The translations under genes and the position numbers were made by a program. The notes below the pieces were generated by a model, which was not told the origin of the DNA, did not search any database, and was given only the letters and a program-made list of their open reading frames with translations. Shown piece after piece: positions 1 through 9,700 of a stretch of 64,000 nucleotides of DNA. Every line of letters starts with the position of its first letter. The stretch's first letter is position 1. The DNA comes from Euzebya rosea (lineage in GTDB: Bacteria > Actinomycetota > Nitriliruptoria > Euzebyales > Euzebyaceae): the NCBI RefSeq assembly GCF_003073135.1, contig NZ_PGDQ01000015.1, forward strand, positions 62,001-126,000, in the 5' to 3' direction.

Positions 1-263
1 TGCGTTCGACCTCGCGTGGGGCGGTCCATCGCACCCGCGCTCGGGCCGTGTGTGGCATCCACGCCCGATGGGGGCGGGCTTGCCGCACGCGGGCTCACCC
101 CGTGTGGGATCGACCGCCCATACAGGGGGGCAATGCGCACGCCGTGTTCGGGTGCCTCGGTCGGGCGCCCACCTGATTCGGGACTGACCCAGCCCACCCC
201 ATAGACTCACTTGTCCCTGCGCCGACGCCACGGCGTGGGCCGGACAACCCTCTAGGGAGAGCT

Positions 264-2033
264 GTGGAGCGCATCGAGAAGGTCGGCGTCGTCGGCTGTG
301 GAACCATGGGATCGGGCATCTGCGAGGTGGTCGCCCGCGGCGGCCGCGCGGTGCAGTTCGTCGAGATCAACGACGAGATGGTCGAGAAGGGCCTCAGCCG
401 GATCCGCAACTCCCTCCAGCGTGCGGTCGACCGCGACAAGCTCGGCGCGGAGGAGATGGAGGAGATCCTCGACCGGATCACCGGCCACACCGACTTCGCC
501 GTGCTGTCCGACAGCGACCTCGTCATCGAGGCGGTCCCCGAGCAGCTCGACATGAAGCAGAAGACCTTCGAGCAGCTCGACGCGGTCCTGCGGCCCGACG
601 CGATCGTCGCGACCAACACCTCCTCCCTCGGGGTCATCGACGTCGCGGTCCACACCAAGCGGCCCGACCGCGTCCTCGGCTTCCACTTCTTCAACCCGGC
701 CCCCGTCATGGAGCTGGTGGAGATGATCACGACGGTCGTCACCAACCCCGAGGTCGTCGAGCTGGCCAAGGCCTTCGCGACCGAGCTCGGCAAGACCCCC
801 GTCGTCGTCCGCGACCGCGCCGGTTTCATCGCCAACCTGCTGCTGTTCCCCTACCTCAACCAGGCCGTCGGCATGGTGGAGGAGGGCTACGCGACCCGTG
901 AGGACATCGACGCCGCCATGCGGTTCGGCTGCGGCCACCCGATCGGCCCGATCGGCCTCGTCGACCTGATCGGCATCGACTCCACCAACTCCATCATGGA
1001 GCGCATGTACGAGCAGTTCGGCGACGTGCGCTACGCCCCGCACCCGATCATCCGGCAGCTCAAGACCGCCGGCTTCATGGGTCGCAAGTCCGGCCGTGGC
1101 TTCTACACCTACGAGAAGCCCAACTCCTCCCGCCTGGCCCCCGACGACGCCAGCGACGTCACCCCGATCGACCCCGACTCCATCGCCAGCTGGGGCACCA
1201 TCGGCGTGCTCGGCACCGGCACCATGGCCTCCGGCATCGCCGAGGTCTGCGCCAAGGCCGGCTACGACGTCATCGTTCGCGGCCGCAGCGTCGCCAAGGC
1301 CGAGTCGGCGAAGGCCGCTGTCGGCACGTCGCTGCAGCGCATGGTCGACAAGGGCCGCATGGAGGCCGACGCCGCCGAGGAGGCCCTCGGCCGCATCAGC
1401 GTCACCGACGGCCTGGCCAGCTTCGCGGAGTGCGACATCGTCATCGAGGCCGTCGCCGAGCTGATGGAGGTCAAGCGTCCCCTCTTCGAGGAGCTCGACC
1501 AGATCACCAAGCCCGACTGCGTGCTGGCCACCACCACCTCCTCCCTGCCGGTCATCGAGATGGCCATGGCCACCAACCGGCCCGAGAAGGTCATCGGCCT
1601 GCACTTCTTCAACCCGGCCGCCATCATGAAGCTCGTCGAGGTCGTGCCGACGGTGCGGACCGACGACACGACGCTGATGCAGGCCCGCGCGATCACCGAG
1701 AAGCTCGGCAAGCACGGCGTGCTCTGCGGCGACCGGGCCGGCTTCATCGTCAACGCGCTGCTGTTCCCCTACCTCAACGACGCCACCCGGATGCTGGAGG
1801 ACGGCTACGCCACCGCACCCGAGATCGACACGGCGATGAAGCTCGGCTGCGGGCATCCCATGGGGCCGTTCGCGTTGATGGATATCGTGGGTCTCGACGT
1901 GACCCTGGAGATCTGCCGGGCGCTGTACGCGGAGTTCCGTGATCCGGGCTTCGAGCCGGTCCCGCTGCTGGAGCACATGGTGAGCGTCGGATATCTCGGC
2001 CGCAAGGTCGGCCGAGGCTTCTACACGTACTAG
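264..2033 (+). CDS. Tandemly fused 3-hydroxyacyl-CoA dehydrogenase
   Basis: Predicted NAD-dependent oxidation of 3-hydroxyacyl-CoA to 3-ketoacyl-CoA in beta-oxidation, cytoplasmic. The 589-residue protein holds two complete 3HCDH units in tandem. Unit 1 (about 1-290) has the nucleotide-binding GCGTMGSG near the N terminus, the TNTSSL strand and GFHFFNPAP with the catalytic His. Unit 2 (about 300-589) repeats these as GTGTMASG, TTTSSLP and GLHFFNPAA. Each unit ends in a C-terminal domain closing with GRGFYTY. A single-unit enzyme is about 285 residues, so this is a duplication and fusion. Both catalytic His motifs look intact. The GTG start is chosen for the purine-rich AGGGAGAG just upstream and because the Rossmann strand starts at residue 5. 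Unlike FadB there is no crotonase domain. Confidence 0.93.
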   Translation: MERIEKVGVVGCGTMGSGICEVVARGGRAVQFVEINDEMVEKGLSRIRNSLQRAVDRDKLGAEEMEEILDRITGHTDFAVLSDSDLVIEAVPEQLDMKQKTFEQLDAVLRPDAIVATNTSSLGVIDVAVHTKRPDRVLGFHFFNPAPVMELVEMITTVVTNPEVVELAKAFATELGKTPVVVRDRAGFIANLLLFPYLNQAVGMVEEGYATREDIDAAMRFGCGHPIGPIGLVDLIGIDSTNSIMERMYEQFGDVRYAPHPIIRQLKTAGFMGRKSGRGFYTYEKPNSSRLAPDDASDVTPIDPDSIASWGTIGVLGTGTMASGIAEVCAKAGYDVIVRGRSVAKAESAKAAVGTSLQRMVDKGRMEADAAEEALGRISVTDGLASFAECDIVIEAVAELMEVKRPLFEELDQITKPDCVLATTTSSLPVIEMAMATNRPEKVIGLHFFNPAAIMKLVEVVPTVRTDDTTLMQARAITEKLGKHGVLCGDRAGFIVNALLFPYLNDATRMLEDGYATAPEIDTAMKLGCGHPMGPFALMDIVGLDVTLEICRALYAEFRDPGFEPVPLLEHMVSVGYLGRKVGRGFYTY

Positions 2034-2038
2034 ATTGT

Positions 2039-2081
2039 GGGGCCAGACACACAACCCGTGGTCGACCACCACGAAGGCCCC
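2039..2081 (+). terminator. Nested hairpin after the dehydrogenase gene
   Basis: Outer arms GGGGCC (2039-2044) and GGCCCC (2076-2081) enclose an inner hairpin CGTGGT/ACCACG (2057-2073). It starts six bases after the stop codon, so a terminator or RNA-processing structure is plausible. There is no U-tract. Confidence 0.4.
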
Positions 2082-2101
2082 TGTCGAGGAAGTCGATTGA
2101 C

Positions 2102-2407
2102 ATGAGCAAGGGTGCGCGCCGCAAGCGCAAGTCACGGCCATGGCAGAACCCCGAAGCGCTGCAGGACATGGCTCACATCTACTCGCGGTCCCAGATCGAC
2201 CCGGACATGCAGCTGGACGGCTACGACGTCCAGAACGTGCCGGCCGAGCGGGCGGAGAAGGACTACATCTGTCCTGACTGCGGGAACACGATCCCCGAAG
2301 GCGAGGCCCACGTCGTGGTCTGGCCCCACGGGGATCCCGACCTGCGCCGCCACTGGCACCGCTACTGCTGGCGCATCGAGGTCGGCCGCAGCGACGGGGC
2401 GGCGTGA
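2102..2407 (+). CDS. Small conserved protein with a probable zinc site
   Basis: 101-residue protein of unknown function. The N terminus is strongly basic (residues 1-15). A likely metal site is formed by CPDC (C57, C60) followed by HWHRYC (H84, H86, C89), giving a one-knuckle zinc-ribbon pattern. No signal peptide or membrane segment is seen. Its stop overlaps the GTG start of the SDR gene by four bases (GTGA), so the two are probably translationally coupled. I do not recognise a named family. The basic tail and knuckle would allow nucleic-acid binding, but that is a guess. Confidence 0.75.
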   Translation: MSKGARRKRKSRPWQNPEALQDMAHIYSRSQIDPDMQLDGYDVQNVPAERAEKDYICPDCGNTIPEGEAHVVVWPHGDPDLRRHWHRYCWRIEVGRSDGAA

Positions 2408-3162
2408 GCCAGGACCGCAGGGTCGCGCTGGTCACCGGCGCGTCCAGGGGTATCGGGGCGGCCACCGCCATCGCGTTGGCTGCCGACGGCTACGACGTGG
2501 CCCTCGCCTCCCGCACCGTGGAGGATCTCGAGACGGTTGCCGCGCAGTGCGGTGAACACGGCGCGCGCACGCTGGTCGTGCCGACCGACGTGATGGAGGA
2601 GGCGCAGGTCCGGCATGCCGTGACCCACACCGCCGCAGAGCTCGGCCGGCTGGACGTGCTGGTCAACAACGCCGGCTGGAACTCCTTCATGGTGCCGATC
2701 ACCGAGATGCGCTCCTCCGGGTGGGAGAAGGGGCTGACCCTCAACCTCACCCAGGCGTTCTGGGCCACCCAGGAGGCCGGCAAGCTGATGACGGCGCAGG
2801 GCTCCGGCTCGATCGTCAACGTGTCGTCGGTCGCCGGTGCCGGGTCCTCGCCCGGAATGGCCCACTACGGTGCCGCCAAGGCCGGCCTGATCAGCCTGAC
2901 CGTCAACGCTGCCATGGAGATGGGCCACGCCGGCGTGCGCGTCAACGCCGTCGCGCCGGGCTGGGTGAAGACCGACATCTCCAAGTTCGCGTGGACCGAC
3001 GACGACACCGAGAAGGCGTTCGTCCAGCGGGCACCGATCCAGCGGTGGGGTGTGCCGCGCGAGGTCGCCGACGCCATCGTCTTCCTGGCCGGCGACAAGG
3101 CGTCCTACATCACCGGTCAGACGCTGGTCATCGACGGCGGGCTGACCCTCAACACCTTCTGA
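2404..3162 (+). CDS. Short-chain dehydrogenase/reductase
   Basis: Classical SDR oxidoreductase, 252 residues, cytoplasmic, using NAD(H) or NADP(H). Seen directly: the cofactor-binding TGASRGIG (residues 11-18), NNAG (88-91), catalytic Ser142, and the YGAAK motif with Tyr155 and Lys159. The C-terminal YITGQTLVIDGG strand is typical of FabG-like enzymes. The substrate cannot be told from sequence; the closest functional class is 3-oxoacyl-ACP/CoA reductase-like. The GTG start overlaps the preceding gene by GTGA. Arg14-15 after TGAS would favour NADPH, which is an inference. Confidence 0.9.
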   Translation: MSQDRRVALVTGASRGIGAATAIALAADGYDVALASRTVEDLETVAAQCGEHGARTLVVPTDVMEEAQVRHAVTHTAAELGRLDVLVNNAGWNSFMVPITEMRSSGWEKGLTLNLTQAFWATQEAGKLMTAQGSGSIVNVSSVAGAGSSPGMAHYGAAKAGLISLTVNAAMEMGHAGVRVNAVAPGWVKTDISKFAWTDDDTEKAFVQRAPIQRWGVPREVADAIVFLAGDKASYITGQTLVIDGGLTLNTF

Positions 3163-3307
3163 GGGACGTTCGGTCGAGCTGACCGGACCACCCCATTCCC
3201 GGGGGGTCGCACGAGCGCGATAGCCTTCGGGTCGATTCACCGTCCGACCGGGTCGGTTGCTCCCCGGAGCCAGCCTGCCCAGACCAGAAACGCGGGGCAC
3301 ACACAGC

Positions 3308-4240
3308 GTGAGCGGAAGCCAGCACAAGAAGCAGGAGAAGGCTCGCCGGCAAGCAGAGCGCGAGAAGGCTCGCCAGGCGGAGCGTCGTCGCAACCAGATG
3401 ACCGCGATCGCGGTCGTCGCGGTGCTGGTGCTCGGCGGCATCCTCGTCGCGGCCACCGTGATGGACCGCCGGTCGCAGGACGACGACGTCGCCGACCTCG
3501 CGAGCGAACTGGCCAGCGAGCTCGAGGCGTCCGCCAGCGAAGCCGTCGAGGACGGGTCCGAGGCACCCAGCGAGGACGCCGAGCCCGCCACGATGGTCCC
3601 CGACGACCCCGCGGTCGAGCCCGGTGAGGCCGTCGACTCCGGCCTCGAGCCGGTCATCGACGACCGTCCCGTCGCCTGCGACGCCGAGGAGCCGTCCAAC
3701 GTCGCCGACACCCGCCCGCAGTTCCCCGGTGGACCGGCGGACGTGCTGGAGGAGGGGGTGGACTACGTGGCCGTCGTCGAGACGTCCTGTGGCACCGTGA
3801 CCCTCGACCTGCTCGAGGACGACGCCCCCGAGACCGTCAACTCCTTCGTCTTCCTCGCCCAGCAGGGCTTCTTCGACGGCCTGGAGATCTTCCGCAACGC
3901 CACCAGCATCGGCGCCCTGCAGACCGGTGGTGGCGACCAGACCAACACCTGGAGCATCGGCTACAGCCTGCCCGACGAGCTCGGCCTGGCCGAGTCCGAC
4001 GGCTACCCCGTCGGGTCCGTGGCGATGGCCAACGCCGGCCCCAACACCGGTGGCAGCCAGTTCTTCTTCGTCTACAACGAGCTGTTCGACACCGCGTTCG
4101 ACCAGCAGCGTGCCTACAGCGTCTTCGGCCAGGTCACCGAGGGCCTCGACGTCCTCGAGGAGATCGGGGCCATCGCCGCCGAGGGCGAGACGCCCACCGA
4201 GCGCGTGTACATGGAATCCGTCACCGTCCAGGAGCAGTAG
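3308..4240 (+). CDS. Membrane-tethered cyclophilin-type peptidyl-prolyl isomerase
   Basis: Predicted cis-trans prolyl isomerase anchored in the membrane with the catalytic domain outside. The basic N terminus is followed by one membrane segment (about residues 31-52), an acidic Asp/Glu/Ala-rich linker (about 55-110) and a cyclophilin domain (about 150-310). Cyclophilin signatures visible are NSFVFLAQQGFFDGL, MANAGPNTGGSQFF and VFGQVTEGLDVL. The usual FHRV segment is altered to FRNA, but the Arg is kept and LQTGGGD follows, so activity is plausible but not certain. The GTG start is chosen over an upstream in-frame codon at 3257 because the conserved part begins there. The soluble cyclophilin gene follows after four bases. 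Confidence 0.88.
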   Translation: MSGSQHKKQEKARRQAEREKARQAERRRNQMTAIAVVAVLVLGGILVAATVMDRRSQDDDVADLASELASELEASASEAVEDGSEAPSEDAEPATMVPDDPAVEPGEAVDSGLEPVIDDRPVACDAEEPSNVADTRPQFPGGPADVLEEGVDYVAVVETSCGTVTLDLLEDDAPETVNSFVFLAQQGFFDGLEIFRNATSIGALQTGGGDQTNTWSIGYSLPDELGLAESDGYPVGSVAMANAGPNTGGSQFFFVYNELFDTAFDQQRAYSVFGQVTEGLDVLEEIGAIAAEGETPTERVYMESVTVQEQ

Positions 4241-4244
4241 GGCC

Positions 4245-4751
4245 ATGGCCGACCACTACGCCGAGCCCGAGCAGGTCCTCGATGACGCGTCGCGCCACTC
4301 GGCGACGCTGTCCACCTCGATGGGCGACATCTCCCTGCAGCTGTTCTCCAACGAGGCGCCCGTCGCGGCCAACAGCTTCGCCTTCCTGGCCGGCAAGAAG
4401 TTCTTCGACGGCACGATCGTCCACCGGGTCGTCCCCGGCTTCGTGATCCAGATGGGCGACCCGACCGGCACCGGGACGGGTGGGCCGGGCTACCGCTTCC
4501 CCGACGAGCTCGCGTCGGCCCGCAACCGCGGGTACGAGCGCGGCACGCTCGCGATGGCCAACGCCGGCCCCAACACCAACGGCAGCCAGTTCTTCATCTG
4601 CCTCGACGACGTCGGCCTGCCGCCGAACTACACCGTCTTCGGGCAGGTGACCGACGGCATGGACGTCGTCGACGCCATCGCGAAGACCCCGCTGGACGGC
4701 GAGCGACCCCGCGAGGACGTCGTCGTCGAGTCCGTGCGGATGGCCGAGTAG
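4245..4751 (+). CDS. Cyclophilin-type peptidyl-prolyl cis-trans isomerase
   Basis: Cytoplasmic-type prolyl isomerase of 168 residues with no signal peptide. It has a complete cyclophilin core: NSFAFLAGKKFFDG, VHRVVPGFVIQMGD with the catalytic Arg, MANAGPNTNGSQFFI and YTVFGQVTDGMDVV. It begins four bases after the tethered cyclophilin, and the two form one unit. The ATG follows the GGAG-containing end of the upstream gene, which can serve as ribosome-binding site. It resembles mycobacterial PpiA-like proteins in size. Confidence 0.92.
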   Translation: MADHYAEPEQVLDDASRHSATLSTSMGDISLQLFSNEAPVAANSFAFLAGKKFFDGTIVHRVVPGFVIQMGDPTGTGTGGPGYRFPDELASARNRGYERGTLAMANAGPNTNGSQFFICLDDVGLPPNYTVFGQVTDGMDVVDAIAKTPLDGERPREDVVVESVRMAE

Positions 4752-4762
4752 CCGACCCGGGA

Positions 4763-5740
4763 CTACCCCTCGGTCGAGGAGGCGCGGGCGGCGATGCGTC
4801 GGCGCTGCGGCCCGACCGTGGCAGCGGGATCGGCCGCGGAGGCGAAGCCGGCGCGGAACACCGACCAGCGGGTTGCCGCCGCGCCGGCCAGCATGCCGAG
4901 CGCGCCCACGCGACGAGCCAGCCGCCCGCCGCGCCCCGACGGGGCAAGCGCGACCAGGGCCGACCCGGCGGCGGTTGCCGCCGTCGCGATCCCGGCCCAC
5001 CGGGCCGAGTCGCCCTCGCGGTAGGGGCCGGCCACGTCGTCGTCCAGCGCCCGGTGCATGCGCTCGGTGGTGACCAGCTCCGCCAGTCCGCCGGCGACCG
5101 CCACCGCACGGGCCGCCGGGTCCGTGGGGTCGACCAGCACCGCGGCCGCCCCGCTGGACATCGTCGAGCTGGCGGCGAACACGGCCGGCAGCGTCCGCTC
5201 GGCCTGGTGCCACACGGGCACGGCGGTGTTGGTCAGCAGCACCGCGGTGTAGGTGGAGAGCGCCGGACCCAGGCCTGCCGCCGCGGCGCCGGCGACGCGA
5301 CGGAGCCGGGGGAACCAGCCGAGCGCCTCCAGGCCTGCCGCACCGATCGCGGCCGGGGCGTAGAGCGCGAGGATCCAGGAGCCGACGCTCATCGGCGAGG
5401 TCGGCTTGAGGACCCGCAGCATGTGGTGGAACCGTTCGGGACGGCCGAGGTCGCGGATCAGCAGCGGCGGGCTGGTGGCGACCGCTCCTGCGGCGACCAG
5501 GCGTGCCGTGCGGGCCAGCGTCGTCCTCCCGGTGGCCTCAGCGACCGCCGCCAGCACCGACGACGCACCGGCGGTCCCACCGACGAAGAAGTAGGCGGGC
5601 ACCTCCCACGTCCACACCGGTGCCTTGACGATCGGCAGGTCGTAGTAGCTGCGCGGTTCGGCGTCGGGGACGACCGATCCGCGACCGCCCCGCACCCTGG
5701 GGCGGCGCGTTCCCGCGCCGTCCTGCTGCGCACGGCTCAT
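4763..5740 (-). CDS. NrfD-like membrane anchor subunit of formate dehydrogenase
   Basis: Predicted integral membrane subunit (325 residues) that passes electrons from the iron-sulfur subunit to the quinone pool. The N terminus is cytoplasmic-like and includes YYDLPIVKAPVWTWEVP, typical of the NrfD/PsrC family, followed by roughly eight hydrophobic segments. RDLGRPERFHHMLRV and KPTSPMSVGSW are further NrfD landmarks. The ATG overlaps the end of the Fe-S subunit gene by four bases (ATGA), giving the order catalytic, Fe-S, anchor. The anchor is NrfD-type rather than the haem-b FdnI type, as no conserved His pairs for haem stand out. Confidence 0.85.
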   Translation of the reverse strand: MSRAQQDGAGTRRPRVRGGRGSVVPDAEPRSYYDLPIVKAPVWTWEVPAYFFVGGTAGASSVLAAVAEATGRTTLARTARLVAAGAVATSPPLLIRDLGRPERFHHMLRVLKPTSPMSVGSWILALYAPAAIGAAGLEALGWFPRLRRVAGAAAAGLGPALSTYTAVLLTNTAVPVWHQAERTLPAVFAASSTMSSGAAAVLVDPTDPAARAVAVAGGLAELVTTERMHRALDDDVAGPYREGDSARWAGIATAATAAGSALVALAPSGRGGRLARRVGALGMLAGAAATRWSVFRAGFASAADPAATVGPQRRRIAARASSTEG

Positions 5741-6729
5741 CGGGACGCCCTCCGGCCGGCGACGAGCACCGCGCCGGCGATCCCCGCGACCATGACCGCG
5801 GCTGCCCGGGCCGCTGCCCGCCACATGTCCGGCAGGTCCTTCGTCGTGGCGATCGGGTCGGGCGGCAGGCCGTAGACCTCGGGGTCGTCGAGCAGCAGGA
5901 AGAACGCGCCGCAGCCGTCGACGCCGTTGGCGGTGTCCTCGCCGTACAGCTGGGCCCCCGGCAGCCCGGCGGCGACGACCTCCTCCAGGCGATCCCCGGC
6001 GGCCGCCCGCATGTCCTCCCAGGTGCCGAACATGATGGAGTCGGTGGGACACGACTGGGCGCACGCCGGCGTCATGTCGCCCTTCATGCGGTCGTAGCAC
6101 ATGGTGCACTTGAAGGCGCGACCGTCGTCGGGTCGGCGATCGACCACGCCGTAGGGACATGCCGGCACGCAGTAGCCGCAGCCGTTGCAGATGTCGTCCT
6201 GCAGGACCACGGTGGCGAACTCGGTCTTGAACAGCGCACCGGTCGGGCAGACGTCGAGGCACGCGGCCGTGGTGCAGTGCTTGCACACGTCGGAGGCCAT
6301 CAGCCAGCGGAAGTCGCCGGCGCCCGCGGCGGCGTCGACGGCCAGCGCGATCCCGTCGGCGTCGGCACGCGTGAGGTCCAGCTCCTGGGGATCCCCGGCG
6401 AACCCGCCGGTACCGACCGCGCTGAGGTCGGGGCCCTGCTGGCCGGCCGAGACGAACGCCCCGTCGGCACCCTGCCGGCGGATCTCGGGCAGCCGCTGCT
6501 CGACGAACTTCACGGCCCGCCAGCTCTCGCTGCCCAGGCCGCCGGTGTTGTCGTAGGAGAACCCCGTCAGCTCCAGCGGGGTGGACGGCACGTCGTTCCA
6601 CTCCTTGCAGGCCACCTCGCAGGCCTTGCAGCCGATGCACACGGTGGTGTCGGTGAAGAACGCCATGCGCGGCCGGTCGTCGTCGTAGCCGACGGTGGCG
6701 GGGGAGGAGGTGTAACGGCTGGGGTTCAT
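5737..6729 (-). CDS. Formate dehydrogenase iron-sulfur subunit
   Basis: Four-cluster ferredoxin-like electron-transfer subunit, 330 residues. The first Cys group is CIGCKACEVAC (C31, C34, C37, C41). It is followed by CKHCTTAACLDVCP, CNGCGYCVPACP and the CTMCYDRM ... CAQSCP group, matching FdnH/HybA-type subunits with four [4Fe-4S] clusters. A hydrophobic segment near the C terminus (about 305-325) could be a membrane anchor like that of FdnH. The start overlaps the stop of the catalytic gene (ATGA) and the end overlaps the anchor gene, so the three are coupled. Formate oxidation is inferred from the partner's Sec motif. Confidence 0.92.
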   Translation of the reverse strand: MNPSRYTSSPATVGYDDDRPRMAFFTDTTVCIGCKACEVACKEWNDVPSTPLELTGFSYDNTGGLGSESWRAVKFVEQRLPEIRRQGADGAFVSAGQQGPDLSAVGTGGFAGDPQELDLTRADADGIALAVDAAAGAGDFRWLMASDVCKHCTTAACLDVCPTGALFKTEFATVVLQDDICNGCGYCVPACPYGVVDRRPDDGRAFKCTMCYDRMKGDMTPACAQSCPTDSIMFGTWEDMRAAAGDRLEEVVAAGLPGAQLYGEDTANGVDGCGAFFLLLDDPEVYGLPPDPIATTKDLPDMWRAAARAAAVMVAGIAGAVLVAGRRASR

Positions 6730-9700
6730 GGCCGGTCGCTGCCTGACGGGTCGGCGGGCTGCTGGTCGGTGGGTGATCGGTCCGTGGGGTCCCCGTCGGC
6801 GGTCGGATCGCGACCGTCCCGTTCGGCGTGGCGGCGGACGAGGTCCCGCCGGGCGGGGCCGCGGGGACGCCGACCCGGACGGATGTCGCAGGTGGCCGCC
6901 TTCACCTCCTGGATGTGCACGTTGGGGTCCAGCGCCAGGGCGAACAGGTCGTTGGCGGCGTCACCGGTGCTCAGCCCCCGGAACCCCCAGTGGTAGGGCA
7001 GGCCGATCTGGTGGATCTCCCGCCCACCGACCCGCAGCGGCTGCATGCGCTCGGTGACCAGCACGCGGGCCTCGATGGCGGCCCGGGCGCTGATGACGGT
7101 CGCCCACCCGCCGTTGGCAAGGCCCCGCTCCGCGGCGAGGGCGGGGGAGACCTCGCAGAACATCTCCGGCTGCAGCTCCGACAGGTGGGCGACGGAGCGG
7201 CTCATCGCCCCCGCCGTGTGGTGCTCGGTCAACCGGTAGGTGGTCATCACGCAGGGGTAGGCATCGGCGTCCTGCCCGCTGCCGTGGGAGACGTTCTCGG
7301 GCCGGTCGAACCGTTCGCGCATCGGGTTGGCCTGCTGGCGGTACATGGCGTTGCGCACGGGTGACTCGTGCGGTTCGTAGTGGGTCGGCAGCGGCCCGTC
7401 GACCACCCCGCGCGGCACGAACAACCAGCCACGACCGTCGGCCTGCATCACGAACGGATGGTCACCACCGATGGCTGCCTCCGCCGTCGCACCCTCGGGC
7501 GGGACGTAGTCCGGCGGCTTGTCGCCCTCGAAGTCGGGCACGTCGTGCCCCGTCCAGCGGCCCTGCTCGGCGTCCCACCAGACGTAGGCACGATCCGCCG
7601 ACCACGGGTTGCCCTCGGGGTCCGCCGACGCCCGGTTGTAGAGGATCCGACGGTTCGACGGCCACGCCCAGCCCCATTCCGGCGCCACCCACGACTGCTC
7701 GTTGCCCGGACGGCGACGTCTCGTCTGGTTGACCCCGTCGGCGTAGCAGCCGGTGTAGATCCAGCAGCCCGCCGCGGTCGATCCGTCATCGGCCATCTGG
7801 GTGTAGCTGGACAGCGGCTGCCCGTCGGCGTCCCACCCGTTGATCTCGCGCAGCACCGCGTCGGCCGACGGGTCGTCGTGGGGGCCCTCGGTCGGGTAGT
7901 CCCAGGTCAGGTGGCGGATCGGCTGGTCGCGCTCGAGCTCGCTGTCGGCCAGCTTCGCCTTGATCCGCAGCCCCAGCTGATGGGCGAACCAAAGGTCGCT
8001 GCGGCAGTCACCCTGCGGCTCCACCGCCCGGTCGTGCCACTGGAGCAGCCGCTGGGTGTTGGTGAAGGTGCCGTCCTTCTCCACGTGGCTGGCGGCTGGC
8101 AGGAAGAACACCTCGGTGCCGATGTCGGTGGTGACCATCTCGCCGGTCTCGACCTCGGGGCCGTCCTGCCAGAACGTTGCCGACTCGATCAGCTGGAAGT
8201 CGCGCACGACCAGCCAGTCCAGCTGGGCCATGGCCATCCGGTGCAGCCCCGAGTTGGCGTTGCCGACCGCCGGGTTCTCACCGATGACGATGTAGCCCTC
8301 GACGTCGCCGTCGAGCATGTCCAGCACCGTGCGGTAGGCCGAATGGTCACCGGTCAGCCGCGGCAACCAGCCGAACCCCCAGTCGTTGTCGGCTGTGGCC
8401 GCGTCGCCGAACCAGGCCTTCTGCAGGCTGACCAGGTAGTCGCGCATGTTCCCCCAGAACCCGGCGGTGGCGGCGTTCGCCTCGACATGGCTGGACAGGT
8501 CGGAGGACGTGGAGGCCTGCGGCATCGGGATGTAGCCGGGCAGGATGTTGAACAGCGTCGGGATGTCGGTGGACCCCTGGATGGACGCGTGGCCACGCAG
8601 GGCCAGGATGCCGCCGCCGGACACCCCGATGTTGCCCAGCAGCAGCTGCACGATGGCGGCGGTGCGGATGTACTGCACCCCGACGGTGTGCTGCGTCCAG
8701 CCGACGGCGTAGCAGAAGGCGGCCGCCCGGTCGGGGGTGCCCGTGGACGCCAGCGCCTCGGCGACCCGGAGGAACGTCTCGCGTGGCACGCCGCACACCT
8801 CCTCCACCATCTCGGGGGTGTAGCGGGCGAAGTGGCGGCGCAGGACCTGCATGACGCACAGCGGGTCGGTGAGGGTGGGGTCCTCGTGGGGCGGGTTGCC
8901 GCCCTCGAGCTCGCCCCCGTGCGCGCCGGCCCGTTCGGTCTCGGCGGCCGTGGAGTCACGATCGCCGGCCGCACCGGCGGCGGTCATGCCGCGGTACTGC
9001 CAGCTGGCGGTGTCGTAGGTGCCGGTCTCGGGGTCCCAGCCGGAGAACAACCCCTCGATGTCGGGCTGGTCTTCGCCGCCGTCCTCGGTGTCGAGGAACG
9101 ACTCGTCCAGCAGCGTCGCGGCGTTGGTGTAGCGCTCGACGTACTCGCGGAACCACTGCTCGGTGGTCAGCAGGTGGTTGACGATCCCGCCGAGGAAGGC
9201 GATGTCGCTGCCGGCGCGCAGCGGCACGTGGATGTCGGCCACGGCGCTGGTCCTGGTGAACCGCGGGTCGACGTGGATGATCGTCGCGCCACGCCGCTTG
9301 GCGTCCATCACGTGCTGGAACCCCACCGGATGGCACTCGGCCATGTTGGAGCCCTGGATCACCACCACGTCAGCGTTGGCGAGGTCCTGCAGGAAGGTCG
9401 TGGCACCGCCACGCCCGAACGACGTCCCCAGACCGGGGACGGTGGAGGAGTGTCATATCCGGGCCTGGTTCTCGACCTGGATGGCCCCGAGCGCCGTGTA
9501 GAGCTTCTTGAGGAGGTAGTTCTCCTCGTTGTCGAGGGTGGCCCCGCCGAGGTGCGCCAGCCCCATCGTGCGCCGCAGCGGCACGCCGTCGTCGTCGCGG
9601 TCCTCCCACGTGCGGGCACGGGTCGCGATCACCCGGTCGGCGATCATGTCCATCGCCACGTCGAGGTCGAGGTCCTCCCAGTCCGTGGCGTGCGGCGGGC

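Noticed and set aside
1-263. A small gene in the first 263 bases (62-codon frame at 16-204)
   Set aside because: No ribosome-binding site or recognisable motif; more likely the upstream region of the dehydrogenase gene. A TAGACT at 202-207 may be its -10.
5741-6640. N-terminal extension of the NrfD-type anchor to about 625 residues
   Set aside because: The extra part is an out-of-frame reading of the Fe-S subunit gene with no membrane or cofactor features; the ATG at 5740 with ATGA overlap is the convincing start.
9453-9455. The UGA as a true stop, making fdhA a pseudogene
   Set aside because: The frame continues for more than 900 codons with intact motifs, the codon falls exactly at the Sec position of FDH, and a SECIS hairpin follows.
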